Source: Paucibacter sp. KCTC 42545 (GTDB lineage Bacteria; Pseudomonadota; Gammaproteobacteria; Burkholderiales; Burkholderiaceae_C). Taken from it: 64,000 nucleotides of DNA. The translations under genes were made by a program, and so were the position numbers. The notes under the pieces were generated by a model. The model did not search any database and had not been told where the DNA came from. It saw nothing but the letters and a program-made list of their open reading frames with translations. Shown here in pieces: positions 17,200 to 27,167 of the stretch. The stretch covers positions 1,116,001 to 1,180,000 of the forward strand of contig NZ_CP013692.1 of assembly GCF_001477625.1 (NCBI RefSeq), in the 5' to 3' direction. How positions within the stretch are numbered: the first letter of the stretch is position 1; each line of letters opens with the position of its first letter.

Positions 17200-18837
17200 T
17201 CAGCGATGTGAGACTTGGCGAAAGCCGGTGTCGGCTGAGGCGGTGATGGAGCGGCCGCTGGGCTTGGCGTTGCTGCGAGCGGGCTTGCTGCTGGACTTGC
17301 TGGCGGTTTGCACATTGCGGCTCTTGGCAGGTTTTTGCTGCGCGAGCTTCTCGCTGCTGCGGCCTGTGGCGGTGTAGATCACCACGGTCTGGCCGGGCTT
17401 GAAGCGCGCTTTGGCATCCACCTTATTCCACTGCGCGACCTGCGAGGCGCTGAGGTTATAGCGTGCCGCCAGCGAGGCCACGGTGTCAGCCTTGCCGGCC
17501 TTGAGGCTGCGCTTTTGCAGCGGCGGCAGATCGGGGGCCAGAGCCAGGCTGGCGTTGTCGGCCAGGTGTTCGGAGACATCCTCTTGGCGCTGCGCGGAGC
17601 GTGGCACCAGCAAGGTGGAGCCCTGTTTGACCAGCATGCGCGGCGGGATCTTGTTGACGTCCAGCAACTCGGACTCGGCCATGCCGACCTGGCGCGCGGC
17701 CTCGGCCGACTTCATCGTGCGCGGCACAACCCAGGCCGTCCAGCTGGCCAGCGGGCCGCGGTGCGCGGCCAGATTGACCGCGAAGGCGCTCGCGTTGTCG
17801 TAGGGCAAGAGCACTTGCGTGGTCTTGGCCGCCAGCATCACCGGCTTGTTCATCTGTGGGTTGAATTGCTTGAACTCATCCACGCTCATGCCGGCCAGGC
17901 GGGCAGCCACGGCCAAGTCCATATCGCGGTCAATATTGACGCTCAGGAAATAGGGGTGGTTGGCCATGGGCGGCAGGGTCAGCGCGAACTTCTGCGGGTT
18001 CAAGACGATGTTCTTGACCGCTTGCAGCTTGGGGATGTAGTAGCGCGTTTCATCGGGCATGCGCAGGTTGTCGTAGTCGGTCGGCAGGCCGGCTTTTTGA
18101 TTGCGCTCGATGGCGCGCTGCACATTGCCCTGGCCCCAGTTGTAGGCGGCCAGCGCGAGTTGCCAGTCGCCGCCGAACTTCTTGTTCAGGCGGCTTAAGT
18201 AATCCAGCGCGGCGCGGGTGCTGGCCAGCACATCGCGGCGGTCGTCACGGAAGATGTTTTGCTTGAGGTCGAAGTCACGGCCGGTGGCCGGCACGAACTG
18301 CCACATGCCCGAGGCCTTGGCGGTGGACATGGCTTGCGGGTTGAAGGCGCTCTCGATGAAGGGCAGCAGGGCCAACTCGGTGGGCATGCCGCGCTTTTCC
18401 ACTTCTTCGATGATGTGGAACATATAGCGGCTGCCGCGCTCGGTCATGCGGGCCACGTAGTCGGGGCGGCTGCTGTAGTAGTTCTCGGCCTTGCGCACCA
18501 AATCGTTGTCCAGCTCTGGCATGGCAAAGCCGCTGCGCACCCGCACCCACAAGTCTTCGCGGGCCTGCAGGGCGTCCAGATCGATCACCATGCCGGGGTT
18601 CAGGCTGTCTTCCAGCAAGGCGCCGCCGGCCTCGCTGTTGGCTGCTGCCGGCAGGCCGGTCTTGGCGCTGGTGCTGCCGGAGGGGCTCCAGGTGCGCGCT
18701 TGCAGATGGCGATCACTGGGGGTAGTGGCGCCATTGCCCGCTGTGTCGGTGCTGGTGCTGGCGCATGCGCTCAAGAGCAGGCTGATCAGCGCCACCAGGG
18801 GCAGGGTGGCAGAATTTGGGCGGCTGTTTTTTATCAT
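17200..18837 (-). CDS. mltD: membrane-bound lytic murein transglycosylase D
   Basis: Outer-membrane lipoprotein that cleaves glycan strands of peptidoglycan to 1,6-anhydro products. The start at 18837 overlaps the gloB stop as ATGA and is preceded by GGAAGAACG; it gives 545 residues. The lipobox LLLSAC puts the lipidated Cys at residue 25. The catalytic Glu is residue 162 in LLPFIESAFNPQA, followed by SGMWQFVPATG and AAYNWGQGNVQRA of the SLT domain. The C-terminal half has LysM-type repeats (for instance DTVASLAARYNLSASQVAQWN) and ends in a basic Ser/Lys/Ala-rich tail. Confidence 0.95.
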   Translation of the reverse strand: MIKNSRPNSATLPLVALISLLLSACASTSTDTAGNGATTPSDRHLQARTWSPSGSTSAKTGLPAAANSEAGGALLEDSLNPGMVIDLDALQAREDLWVRVRSGFAMPELDNDLVRKAENYYSSRPDYVARMTERGSRYMFHIIEEVEKRGMPTELALLPFIESAFNPQAMSTAKASGMWQFVPATGRDFDLKQNIFRDDRRDVLASTRAALDYLSRLNKKFGGDWQLALAAYNWGQGNVQRAIERNQKAGLPTDYDNLRMPDETRYYIPKLQAVKNIVLNPQKFALTLPPMANHPYFLSVNIDRDMDLAVAARLAGMSVDEFKQFNPQMNKPVMLAAKTTQVLLPYDNASAFAVNLAAHRGPLASWTAWVVPRTMKSAEAARQVGMAESELLDVNKIPPRMLVKQGSTLLVPRSAQRQEDVSEHLADNASLALAPDLPPLQKRSLKAGKADTVASLAARYNLSASQVAQWNKVDAKARFKPGQTVVIYTATGRSSEKLAQQKPAKSRNVQTASKSSSKPARSNAKPSGRSITASADTGFRQVSHR

Positions 18838-19652
18838 CGGAATTCGTTCTTCCATGCCCGCAAGCGGGCGAAAGTGGTGTCGGGGCTGAGTTCTGCGGGC
18901 GTCACCGATGGATGGATGCTGGCGGCCGCGGCAATCACGGCGGGTTCGCTGCAGCGCAGGAAGGGGTTGATCTGCAGCTCCAGCGCGAGGCTGGAGGGCA
19001 GGGTGGACAGGTCTTGCTCGCGCTGGGCGATGGCCCAGGTTTCATGCTCGGCCAGGGCCAGGTTTGCGGGCTCCACCGCGCGGGCGAAGCGCAGATTCGA
19101 CAAGGTGTATTCGTGGGTGCAAAACACCCGGGTGGCGGCAGGCAGGGCGGCCAGCGTCTTTAAGGAGGCGTGCATCTGCGCCGCCGTGCCTTCGAACAGG
19201 CGGCCGCAGCCGGCCGAGAACAAGGTGTCGCCGCAGAACAGCGCGGGGGCGTCCGCATCGGCGGCGTGTTCCAGGAAGTAGGCGATGTGGCCGGCGGTGT
19301 GGCCAGGCACGTCGATGACCTGAAAGTGCAGGCCCAGCAAGTCCACGGTGTCGCCACCGTGCAGACCAATGCAAGGCTGCGGAATCACTTCGCTGGCGGG
19401 CCCGTAGACGGGGCCGTGCAGATGCGGGCGCAAGGCCTCAATGCCGCCCACATGATCGCCGTGGTGGTGCGTCACTAGAATGCCTGCCAGACGCAGGGAA
19501 AGGGCCGACAAGGCTTGCAGAACCGGGCTCGCGTCACCCGGATCGACGACGATGGCTTGTTGGCCGTCGTGAAGCATCCAGATGTAGTTGTCGCTGAAGG
19601 CTTTGATCGCCACAACCGTGCCAGTGAATGGGCGGCCTGCAACTAATTCCAT
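18834..19652 (-). CDS. gloB: hydroxyacylglutathione hydrolase (glyoxalase II)
   Basis: Metallo-beta-lactamase-fold thioesterase that hydrolyses S-lactoylglutathione to lactate and glutathione. The metal-binding THHHGDH motif is near residue 61, with further ligands in VPGHTAGH and FCGDTLFSAGCGR. FCTHEYT carries the last His ligand. The ATG at 19652 gives 272 residues and has AAGG at good spacing; a GTG 33 bases further out is possible. It reads divergently from the methyltransferase with a very short gap and overlaps mltD downstream. Confidence 0.95.
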   Translation of the reverse strand: MELVAGRPFTGTVVAIKAFSDNYIWMLHDGQQAIVVDPGDASPVLQALSALSLRLAGILVTHHHGDHVGGIEALRPHLHGPVYGPASEVIPQPCIGLHGGDTVDLLGLHFQVIDVPGHTAGHIAYFLEHAADADAPALFCGDTLFSAGCGRLFEGTAAQMHASLKTLAALPAATRVFCTHEYTLSNLRFARAVEPANLALAEHETWAIAQREQDLSTLPSSLALELQINPFLRCSEPAVIAAAASIHPSVTPAELSPDTTFARLRAWKNEFR

Positions 19653-19678
19653 ACTGCCTTGTTCATGCGGCGAGATCC

Positions 19679-20452
19679 ATGACACGCGAAGATTCGATTA
19701 TAGAGTTGACCGACTGGTTACAGACCCCTCCCGGCCAGTATCTGCTGACCTGGGAGCAGTCGCGCTTCGATGAGGCCGTGGCCGATATTTTTGGCTTTCA
19801 CGCGCTGCAGCTGGGCCTGCCCGAATTGGCCGGCCTGCGCAGCAACCGCATGCCGCACCGCTGGCTGGCCAGCGACGGCCCGCAGTGCGCACAAGCGACG
19901 CTGTTGTGCGACTTCGATGCCCTGCCTTTCGACAGCAATAGCCTGGACTTGCTATTGCTGCCGCACGCGCTTGAGCTTGCGCATGACCCTCACCAGGCGC
20001 TGCGCGAGGCCGAGCGGGTCTTGCGGCCCGAAGGGCGGCTCTTGATTTCGGGTTTGAATCCGGCCAGCTTGTGGGGCCTGAGGCAGAATCTCGGCTCCGT
20101 GCTGCCGGGCCAAGGCCCCATGTTCTTGCCCCAGGAGGGTGAGTTCATCGGCTACTGGCGCTTGCGCGACTGGTTGCGCTTGCTGAATTTTGAGGTTGAT
20201 GCCGCGCAGTTTGGTGCTTACGCGCCGCCTTTGCGCAGCACGCGCTGGCTGCAACGCTGGTCCTGGGTGGAGGGCATAGGCTCTCGCTGGTGGCCGGTGC
20301 TGGGCGCGGTTTATTTTCTGGTGGCGGTCAAGCGGGTGCGCGGCATGCGCTTGGTCGGGCTGGAGCGTCAACGCAAAAAACAGCACCGGGTCGCGGCCGC
20401 GCCGGTGGTGGCTAGGCAGCATCACAAGAAGTCCATTTTCGAGAATCCATGA
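19679..20452 (+). CDS. class I SAM-dependent methyltransferase family protein
   Basis: A 257-residue protein starting at the ATG at 19679. The methyltransferase pattern is seen in [39 protein letters not shown], split here as [16 protein letters not shown] and [21 protein letters not shown], near residues 77-117, followed by [18 protein letters not shown]. The glycine-rich SAM loop of motif I is not obvious, so binding of SAM is inferred from the later motifs. A hydrophobic stretch lies near residue 210 and a basic tail ends it. The gloB-methyltransferase-rnhA arrangement is common in betaproteobacteria. Substrate unknown. Confidence 0.8.
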   Translation: MTREDSIIELTDWLQTPPGQYLLTWEQSRFDEAVADIFGFHALQLGLPELAGLRSNRMPHRWLASDGPQCAQATLLCDFDALPFDSNSLDLLLLPHALELAHDPHQALREAERVLRPEGRLLISGLNPASLWGLRQNLGSVLPGQGPMFLPQEGEFIGYWRLRDWLRLLNFEVDAAQFGAYAPPLRSTRWLQRWSWVEGIGSRWWPVLGAVYFLVAVKRVRGMRLVGLERQRKKQHRVAAAPVVARQHHKKSIFENP

Positions 20453-20946
20453 ATCAAGCCCCTAGTCCTAGTCCGAGTACCCCCGGCGCCGCTGCGCCTG
20501 CCATGCCCAAGCCCGTGGTTGTGATCTACACCGACGGTGCTTGCAAGGGCAACCCCGGCCCCGGCGGCTGGGGCGCTTGGCTGAGTGCCGGTGGGCATGA
20601 GAAAGAGCTGTTCGGCGGCGAGGCCAACACCACCAATAACCGCATGGAGTTGACGGCCGTGATCGAGGCACTGGCCTCGCTCAAGCGGACCTGCCAGGTC
20701 ACCGTCTTCACCGACAGCGAATATGTGCGCAAAGGCATGACCGAGTGGATCTCGGGCTGGCAGCGCCGTGGCTGGAAGACGGCCGATAACAAGCCGGTCA
20801 AGAACGCTGACCTGTGGCAGCGCCTGGACGCCTTGCGCAAGCTGCATCAAGTCGAGTGGCGCTGGGTCAAGGGCCATGCCGGCGACCCGGGCAATGAACG
20901 GGCCGACGGCCTGGCCAATCGGGGCGTGAGCCTGGCCGGGCGTTAA
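20449..20946 (+). CDS. rnhA: ribonuclease HI
   Basis: Degrades the RNA strand of RNA-DNA hybrids. The 165 residues have a short Pro/Ala-rich N-terminal extension of about 20 residues before [19 protein letters not shown]. The catalytic D-E-D-D set is visible as [29 protein letters not shown] and [15 protein letters not shown]. The start overlaps the methyltransferase stop as ATGA. dnaQ, often next in related genomes, is absent here; a regulatory region for the RND pump follows. Confidence 0.97.
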   Translation: MNQAPSPSPSTPGAAAPAMPKPVVVIYTDGACKGNPGPGGWGAWLSAGGHEKELFGGEANTTNNRMELTAVIEALASLKRTCQVTVFTDSEYVRKGMTEWISGWQRRGWKTADNKPVKNADLWQRLDALRKLHQVEWRWVKGHAGDPGNERADGLANRGVSLAGR

Positions 20947-20952
20947 TCCAAA

Positions 20953-20967
20953 CAGCCACGCTGGCTG
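20953..20967 (+). terminator. small hairpin after rnhA
   Basis: CAGCCA and TGGCTG pair around CGC directly behind the rnhA stop. No T run, so only a weak terminator candidate. Confidence 0.3.
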
Positions 20968-21011
20968 ATTGATCTAGGCTGAGCGGGGCTGAGACTGCGC
21001 CATCACCGCCG

Positions 21012-21048
21012 TTCATGGCCAGCATCCGGTCTTTCATGACCCTTCATG
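21012..21048 (+). promoter_or_regulatory. three TTCATG direct repeats upstream of the RND pump
   Basis: TTCATG occurs at 21012, 21033 and 21043, that is at offsets of 21 and 10 bases, so all lie on about the same face of the helix. A possible -10 element, TAGAGT (21082-21087), follows without a good -35, as expected for an activated promoter. This is a pattern call; the regulator is unknown. Confidence 0.35.
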
Positions 21049-21109
21049 CCACTGTTGGCTGGCTTTGCCTGCCAAAGCCCGTAGAGTCCGCGCTCGGAGA
21101 ACCTCACGC

Positions 21110-22348
21110 ATGACGCTGAACGAAAAGAATATGAAGCCAAAGTCCTGGGTCAAGCCCGTTGCCGTGCTCGCGCTGCTGCTTTTGGCCGGTGGCGCCTATT
21201 TCTGGCAGAACGGCGCGCCAAGTGCGCTGGGCGGTGCCAATGGCAAGCCAGACGCCAATGGCGGGGCGGCGCAGAAGAAGGGTGCCGCCAGCGCCATCGC
21301 GGTCGAAGCTGGCCGGGTCGAGGCGCTGGACTTGTCGGTGGACGCGCAAGCCGTGGGCACCCTGCGCGCACGCCAGTCGGTGACGCTCAAGCCTGAGGTT
21401 AGCGGCCGCATCACCAAGCTCGGTTTTGTGGATGGTCAGCGGGTGCGCCAGGGCCAGGTGCTGGTGCAGTTGGATGACAGCCTGCAAGCCGCGCAGTTAC
21501 AGCAAGCCGAGGCGCAAGCCAGCATCGCGCGAACCAATCTGGCTCGTAACCGCGAGTTGCTGGCGCAAAGCTTTGTCAGTGCCAGCGTGGTGGATCAGGC
21601 CCTGGCGACTTTGCAAGTGGCTGAGGCGCAAGTGGCCCTGAGCCGCGCCCAGCTGGGCCGCATGCAGGTGCGCGCGCCTTTTGATGGCGTGGCGGGCATC
21701 CGTGCCGTCAATCTGGGCGATTACGTCAAAGATGGCAGCGACTTGATCGCGGTGGAAGACGCCTCCACCATGTGGGTGGACTTCCGCCTGCCCGAGCGTT
21801 TTGTGCCGCAACTCAAGCTGGGTCAAACGGTGGGCTTGAGCCTGGACGCCTTGCCGGGCCGCACGTTTACCGCCTTGGTCGAAGCGCTGGACACCACGCT
21901 GGAGGCCAATGGCCGCAGCCTGCTGGTGCGTGCCAAGCTGGCCGGCGCCCATGCCGAATTGCGCAGCGGCCTGTTCGCGCGTGTGCGGGTTGAGTTCTCC
22001 AAACATCAAAACGCCTTGCTGGTGCCGGAAGAGGCTTTGGTGCCCCAGGGCGGCAAGCAGTACATCATCAAGCTGGTGGCCGATGGCGCGGGTGGCTTCA
22101 AGGCCCAGCGCATCGAAGCCAAGCTGGGCCTGCGCATGCCGGGCAAGGTGGAATTGCTTGAAGGCGTGCAAGCCGGCGACCGGGTGGTGACGGCCGGGCA
22201 GAGCAAATTGCTCAAGGGTGAGGGTCAGGCCTTGACTGTGGTGGATGTGGACAAGCAGGGCAAGGCCCGCGGGGCGAGCCAAGCTTCTGCTGCGGCAGCC
22301 TCGGGCAGCGCTGCTACCAACCCACCCGCCAGCGCAGCCAGCAAGTGA
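21110..22348 (+). CDS. RND efflux periplasmic adaptor (membrane fusion protein)
   Basis: HlyD/AcrA-type adaptor that bridges an inner-membrane RND pump and an outer-membrane channel. The ATG at 21110, with GGAGAA upstream, gives 412 residues; another ATG lies 21 bases in. One N-terminal membrane segment (about residues 16-30) is followed by the lipoyl half-motif VSGRITKLGFVDGQRVRQGQVL, an alpha-helical hairpin rich in Ala and Gln, the second half-motif APFDGVAGIRAVNLGDYV, and beta-barrel parts. The Ala/Ser-rich C-terminus is a tail. The permease gene follows 7 bases later. No outer-membrane channel gene is present. Confidence 0.94.
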   Translation: MTLNEKNMKPKSWVKPVAVLALLLLAGGAYFWQNGAPSALGGANGKPDANGGAAQKKGAASAIAVEAGRVEALDLSVDAQAVGTLRARQSVTLKPEVSGRITKLGFVDGQRVRQGQVLVQLDDSLQAAQLQQAEAQASIARTNLARNRELLAQSFVSASVVDQALATLQVAEAQVALSRAQLGRMQVRAPFDGVAGIRAVNLGDYVKDGSDLIAVEDASTMWVDFRLPERFVPQLKLGQTVGLSLDALPGRTFTALVEALDTTLEANGRSLLVRAKLAGAHAELRSGLFARVRVEFSKHQNALLVPEEALVPQGGKQYIIKLVADGAGGFKAQRIEAKLGLRMPGKVELLEGVQAGDRVVTAGQSKLLKGEGQALTVVDVDKQGKARGASQASAAAASGSAATNPPASAASK

Positions 22349-22355
22349 GCCGCGC

Positions 22356-25300
22356 ATGAAGATCTCTGAACTCTCCATCCGCCGCCCCGTCTTCGCGACG
22401 GTGATGTCGCTGCTGCTCTTGCTGGTGGGCCTGGTGTCCTTCGGCCGCTTGTCGCTGCGCGAGTACCCGCGCATCGACGAGCCGGTGGTGACGGTCAGCA
22501 CCCGCTTGGTGGGCGCATCGAGTGAGGTGATCGAAGGGCAGATCACCAAACCGCTGGAAGACTCCATCGCCGGCATCGACGGGGTGGAGATCCTGACCTC
22601 CAGCTCGCGCACCGAAAACAGCCAGATCACTGCCCGCTTCAAGCTTGAAAAAAACCCCGATGTGGCCGCCGCCGATGTGCGCGACCGGGTCGCCCGGGTG
22701 CGCGGGCGCCTGCCTGATGCGGCCGATGAGCCGGTGGTGGCCAAGGTGGAAGCCGATGCGCAGCCCACCATCTGGATTGCGTTCTCCAGCGAAACGCTGA
22801 ACCCGCTGCAGATCACCGATTTAGTGGAGCGCGTTGTCAAGCCGCGCTTGCAAACCATCACCGGCGTGGCCGATGTGCAGACCGGCGGCGACCGCAAATA
22901 CGCCATGCGCATCTGGCTCGATGCCGACCGCCTGGCCGCCTACAAGCTGACCGTGCAGGATGTGGAAGACGCTCTGCGGCGCCAGAACCTGGAAGTTCCG
23001 GCCGGCCGCATCGAGAGCCAGCAGCGCGAATTCAGCGTGACGGCGCGCACCGACATCAACACGGTGGCCGAGTTTGCTGAGGTCATCGTCAAGCAAAGCA
23101 GCGGTGCGCCGGTGCGTTTGAAGGATGTGGCGCGGATCGAAGAGGCTGCGGCCAGCGAGCGCTCGCGGGTGCGCCTGAACGGTGTTCCCGCGGTCAGCCT
23201 GGGCGTGGTGCGCCAGGCGACAGCGAACCCGCTGGAGGTCTCGGCTGGGGTGCGCGAGATGCTGCCCAAATTGCAGCTCGATTTGCCTGACAGCATCAAG
23301 GTGCAGTTGGCCAATGACAACTCCATCTTCATTGACCGTTCGATCCAATCGGTCTATCACACCATCGCCGAAGCGGTGGTGCTGGTGGCCTTGGTGGTGT
23401 TTGTGTTCCTGCGCACGCTGCGCGCCTCCATCATCCCCTTGGTGACGATTCCGATCAGCTTGATCGGCAGCTTTGCGCTGATGGCCGCCGCCGGTTTCAC
23501 CGTCAACACCTTGACCTTGCTGGCCTTGGTGCTGGCCATCGGCCTGGTGGTGGACGATGCCATCGTGGTGCTGGAAAACGTCTTCCGCCATATCGAAGAG
23601 GGCTTGGAGCCCTTTCAAGCTGCACTCAAAGGCGCGAAAGAAATTGCCTTCGCCGTGCTGGCCATGACCATGACCTTGGCCGCGGTGTTCGCGCCCCTGG
23701 CTTTCACGCCCGGCCGCACCGGGCGGCTGTTCGTTGAGTTCGCGCTGACCTTGGCCGGCGCCGTGGTGGTGTCGGGCTTTGTGGCGCTGACGCTCACCCC
23801 CATGATGTGCAGCAAGCTGCTGTGCCATAACCCCAAACCAACACGGTTTGACCAGGGCATGGAGCGGGTGCTGGTCGCCATCAGCGACAGCTACGCCCGC
23901 GCCTTGCGCCGGGCTTTGGGCATGCGTTGGGCAGTGGTGGCTTTGATGTTGGTGTCGGGCGCGGGCAGCTGGTATTTGTTCAGCACTGCCAAGTCCGAGC
24001 TGGCCCCGGTGGAAGACCGTGGCGTGGTCTTCATGCCCATCACCGGGCCGGATGGCGCGACCATGGAATTCACCGCCCGCTATCTGGACGCAGTGGACCG
24101 CATCGCCGCGGGCTACCCCGAATTTGACCGCGCGTTTTTGTTCGCCGGTGGCGCCACCGTGAACTCCGGCATTGCCATTTTGCGCACCGTGGACTGGGGC
24201 GACCGCACGCGCAGCACGCAAGAAATCGCCCGCAGCATGCTGCCGCAGGTTAATCTGCTGCCTGGCGTGCAAGCCTTCCCCATCACGCCTGCCAGCTTGG
24301 GTCAGGGTTTCCGTGAGCGGCCGATCAACTTTGTGGTGGTCACCAGCGACAGCTATGCGAATCTGGCCACGCTGACGCAAAGCTTCATGGCCGAGATGGC
24401 CAAGAACCCGGGCCTGATCCAGCCTGACAACGACCTGCGCCTGAATAAGCCCGAGCTCTTCATGGATGTGGACCGCGAGCGGGCGGCCGATCTGGGCGTG
24501 TCGGTGGACGCGATTGCGCGCACGGTTGAGACCATGTTGGGCAGCCGTGCGGTCACGCGCTACAAGCGCGGCGCCGATCAATACGATGTGATGGTGCAGA
24601 CCGAGGCCGCCGGCCGCGCCACGCCCGAGCAGATTGAGCGTCTGTTTGTGCGTGGTCGTGGCGATGTGATGGTGCCGCTGAGCAGCTTGGTCAAGGTGCG
24701 CGAGGCGGTCAGCCCGCGCGAGTTGAACCACTTCAACCAACGCCGCTCGGTCGCCTTCACTGCCAATCTGGCGCCGGGCTATTCGCTCGGCGAGGGCCTG
24801 GCTTTCATGGATGCCACCGCCAAAAAGCTCTTGCCCTTGGGCTATGCCACCGAGTTGAACGGCGTGTCCCGCGAGTTCAAGAGCAGCAGCGGTGCGCTGG
24901 GCCTGGTGTTTGTGCTGGCGCTGCTCTTCATCTTCCTGGTGCTGGCGGCGCAGTTTGAGAGCTTCATCGACCCCTTCGTCATCATGCTGTCGGTGCCGCT
25001 GTCCATGGTGGGTGCACTGCTGGCGCTGAAATGGTCGGGCGGCACGCTCAATGTCTATTCGCAGATCGGCTTGATCACGCTGGTGGGCCTGATCACCAAG
25101 CATGGCATCTTGATTGTCGAGTTCAGCAATCAGCTGCGCCAGCAAGGCCGCTCGGTGATGGAGGCGGTGGTGGAAGCCTCTGCACTGCGCCTGCGTCCCA
25201 TTTTGATGACCACAGGCGCCATGGTGCTGGGTGCCTTGCCTCTGGCGCTGGCCAGCGGTGCGGGGGCTGAGAGCCGCCAGCAAATCGGCTGGGTCATTGT

Positions 25301-25421
25301 GGGCGGCATGAGTTTGGGCACCTTGCTCACCCTGTTTGTTGTGCCCACCATGTACAGCTTGTTTGCGCGCAAGAGCACGCCCGGCGCCATCATGACGCCG
25401 GCGGTGGAGGGCGCGGACTAA
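22356..25421 (+). CDS. RND-family efflux transporter permease (HAE1 type)
   Basis: A 1021-residue proton-driven exporter. It begins MKISELSIRRPVFATVMSLL and has the usual 12 membrane helices with two large periplasmic domains. The proton-relay aspartate pair is visible as AIGLVVDDAIVVLENVFRH in helix 4, and the partner helix region as GLITKHGILIVEFSNQLR. Features such as REYPRIDEPVVTVST place it in the MexF/AcrB-related hydrophobe/amphiphile group. Substrates cannot be read from sequence. It forms a two-gene operon with the adaptor and must borrow an outer-membrane channel from elsewhere. Confidence 0.95.
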   Translation: MKISELSIRRPVFATVMSLLLLLVGLVSFGRLSLREYPRIDEPVVTVSTRLVGASSEVIEGQITKPLEDSIAGIDGVEILTSSSRTENSQITARFKLEKNPDVAAADVRDRVARVRGRLPDAADEPVVAKVEADAQPTIWIAFSSETLNPLQITDLVERVVKPRLQTITGVADVQTGGDRKYAMRIWLDADRLAAYKLTVQDVEDALRRQNLEVPAGRIESQQREFSVTARTDINTVAEFAEVIVKQSSGAPVRLKDVARIEEAAASERSRVRLNGVPAVSLGVVRQATANPLEVSAGVREMLPKLQLDLPDSIKVQLANDNSIFIDRSIQSVYHTIAEAVVLVALVVFVFLRTLRASIIPLVTIPISLIGSFALMAAAGFTVNTLTLLALVLAIGLVVDDAIVVLENVFRHIEEGLEPFQAALKGAKEIAFAVLAMTMTLAAVFAPLAFTPGRTGRLFVEFALTLAGAVVVSGFVALTLTPMMCSKLLCHNPKPTRFDQGMERVLVAISDSYARALRRALGMRWAVVALMLVSGAGSWYLFSTAKSELAPVEDRGVVFMPITGPDGATMEFTARYLDAVDRIAAGYPEFDRAFLFAGGATVNSGIAILRTVDWGDRTRSTQEIARSMLPQVNLLPGVQAFPITPASLGQGFRERPINFVVVTSDSYANLATLTQSFMAEMAKNPGLIQPDNDLRLNKPELFMDVDRERAADLGVSVDAIARTVETMLGSRAVTRYKRGADQYDVMVQTEAAGRATPEQIERLFVRGRGDVMVPLSSLVKVREAVSPRELNHFNQRRSVAFTANLAPGYSLGEGLAFMDATAKKLLPLGYATELNGVSREFKSSSGALGLVFVLALLFIFLVLAAQFESFIDPFVIMLSVPLSMVGALLALKWSGGTLNVYSQIGLITLVGLITKHGILIVEFSNQLRQQGRSVMEAVVEASALRLRPILMTTGAMVLGALPLALASGAGAESRQQIGWVIVGGMSLGTLLTLFVVPTMYSLFARKSTPGAIMTPAVEGAD

Positions 25422-25444
25422 GCGCGGCTGAGTTAAGGGTATTT

Positions 25445-27109
25445 ATGACAGAGTCGCGGCTGGCGGCGCATGCGACCATGCAGCGCCTGCCACTTCGGGA
25501 CTCTGCCGTGAAATTTGCTTGCCGTCGCTCGTCCCCTTTGCTTCTTGCTTTGGCTGTTTTGCTTACAGGCACGGTCATGTCAGCCAAGACGGCCCAGGCC
25601 GCGCCCGGCACTCTGCGCTTTTGCGCGCAAGGCAGCCCCAAGACCTTTGACCCGGCCAACACGGATTCGGGCGTCGATCACATTGCCACCTTGCCGATCT
25701 ACTCGGGCCTGGTCGACAGCGATTTGGCCAGCGACAAGATCCTGCCCTCGCTGGCCGAGAGCTGGAGCATCAGTCCGGACGGCAAGACCTACCGCTTCAA
25801 GCTGCGCCAGGGCGTGAAGTTCCACAGCACGGCCTGGTTCAAGCCGACGCGTGACTTCAATGCCGACGATGTGCTGTTCACCTTCACCCGCTTGCTGGAC
25901 CCCAAGAGCAGCTTTCAGAAGGCCTATCCCACCATCTCGCCCTATGTGCCTTCGCTGGGCTGGGACAAGCTGATCCTCAGCGTCGACAAGCTGGCCGAGG
26001 ACGAGGTGCGGATCAAGCTCAGCGGCGTGGATGCCTCGTTTCTGGGGAGCTTGAGCTCACCCTTTGCCAGCATCCAGTCGGCCGAATATGCGGCTCAGCT
26101 GCTGCGCAGTGGCAAGCCCGGCCAAATCGCCACCCAGCCGGTGGGCACCGGCCCCTTTGTGTTCAAGAGCTTTCAGCCCGATAGCGTGATTCGTTACAGC
26201 CGCAATCCCAGCTACTTTTTGAAGGATGTGCCGCTGAGCGACAACTTGGTCTACGCCATCACCGTGGACCGTAACGTTAGAACCCAGCGCATCAAGCGCA
26301 ATGAGTGCGATATCGCGCCCATCACCGGCTCGGTGGATCTGGCCGAGTTGCAACAAGACCCCGGCATCACCATCCAGTCCGCCCCCGGCATGAATATTGG
26401 CTTTCTGGCTTTCAATCTGAAAAAGCCGCCGCTGGACAAGCTGGCCGTGCGCCAGGCGCTGGACATGGCCATCGACAAGCCGGCCATCATCAAAACCGTG
26501 TTCGGCAAGGGTGGTGTGGTGGCTGATTCCTTCCTGCCCATGATCAACTGGGCGCATGACGGCTCGCTCAAAGCGCAGCCCTACGCGCCCGAGCAGGCGC
26601 GGGCGCTGCTGCAAAAAGCCGGGGTCAAAGACCTGAGCATCACGCTGTGGGCCATGCCGGTGCAGCGCTTTTACAACCCCAATGCCCAACTGATGGCGCA
26701 GATGATTCAAAGCGACTGGGCCAAGGTGGGCGTGCAGGCCAAGATCGTCACCTACGAGTGGGGTGAGTACCTCAAACGCATTGACGCTGGTGAGCATGAC
26801 ACCGCCTTGCTGGGCTGGAACGGCGAGGCCGAGCCCGCCAGCACGGCCGGCCAACTGAGTTGCGGCGCGGCAAGTGCCAGCTTCTTCTGCGACAAAGATT
26901 ACGACGCCACCATTGCTGCGGCCAAGCAGACCTTGGATGTGGCCGAGCGCAAAAAGCTCTACGCCAAAGCCCAGCAGATCGCGATGAAGCAGTTGCCCTG
27001 GAGTCCGATTGCCAATGGGGCCATGAGTGTGGCCCTGCGCAAGAACGTGGTCGGCTTCAAGCTCGGTGTGGACGGCACCATCCGCTTTGATGGCGTGACC
27101 CTGCGCTGA
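25445..27109 (+). CDS. family 5 extracellular solute-binding protein (DppA-like)
   Basis: Periplasmic dipeptide/oligopeptide-binding type protein, 554 residues with an unusually long N-terminal leader (hydrophobic core at about residues 31-46, cleavage near AQAAPG). The mature part has the family layout: [43 protein letters not shown] (given as [14 protein letters not shown] and [10 protein letters not shown]), the [11 protein letters not shown] region and [16 protein letters not shown] precedes the ATG. No permease or ATPase genes are next to it, so it is an orphan that probably feeds a Dpp/Opp system encoded elsewhere. Dipeptides or haem are plausible ligands by family, not shown. Confidence 0.9.
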   Translation: MTESRLAAHATMQRLPLRDSAVKFACRRSSPLLLALAVLLTGTVMSAKTAQAAPGTLRFCAQGSPKTFDPANTDSGVDHIATLPIYSGLVDSDLASDKILPSLAESWSISPDGKTYRFKLRQGVKFHSTAWFKPTRDFNADDVLFTFTRLLDPKSSFQKAYPTISPYVPSLGWDKLILSVDKLAEDEVRIKLSGVDASFLGSLSSPFASIQSAEYAAQLLRSGKPGQIATQPVGTGPFVFKSFQPDSVIRYSRNPSYFLKDVPLSDNLVYAITVDRNVRTQRIKRNECDIAPITGSVDLAELQQDPGITIQSAPGMNIGFLAFNLKKPPLDKLAVRQALDMAIDKPAIIKTVFGKGGVVADSFLPMINWAHDGSLKAQPYAPEQARALLQKAGVKDLSITLWAMPVQRFYNPNAQLMAQMIQSDWAKVGVQAKIVTYEWGEYLKRIDAGEHDTALLGWNGEAEPASTAGQLSCGAASASFFCDKDYDATIAAAKQTLDVAERKKLYAKAQQIAMKQLPWSPIANGAMSVALRKNVVGFKLGVDGTIRFDGVTLR

Positions 27110-27167
27110 GGCTCGCGGCCTGCCCGTAAAATCCGCGCCAGCACAGCAGACCAGAGAGAAGCCCCCG

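Noticed and set aside
22821..25283. An 820-codon open frame antisense to the RND permease gene.
   Set aside because: It is rich in His, Gln and Arg, as expected from the complement of GC-rich coding DNA, has no domain, and lies fully opposite a clear RND transporter.
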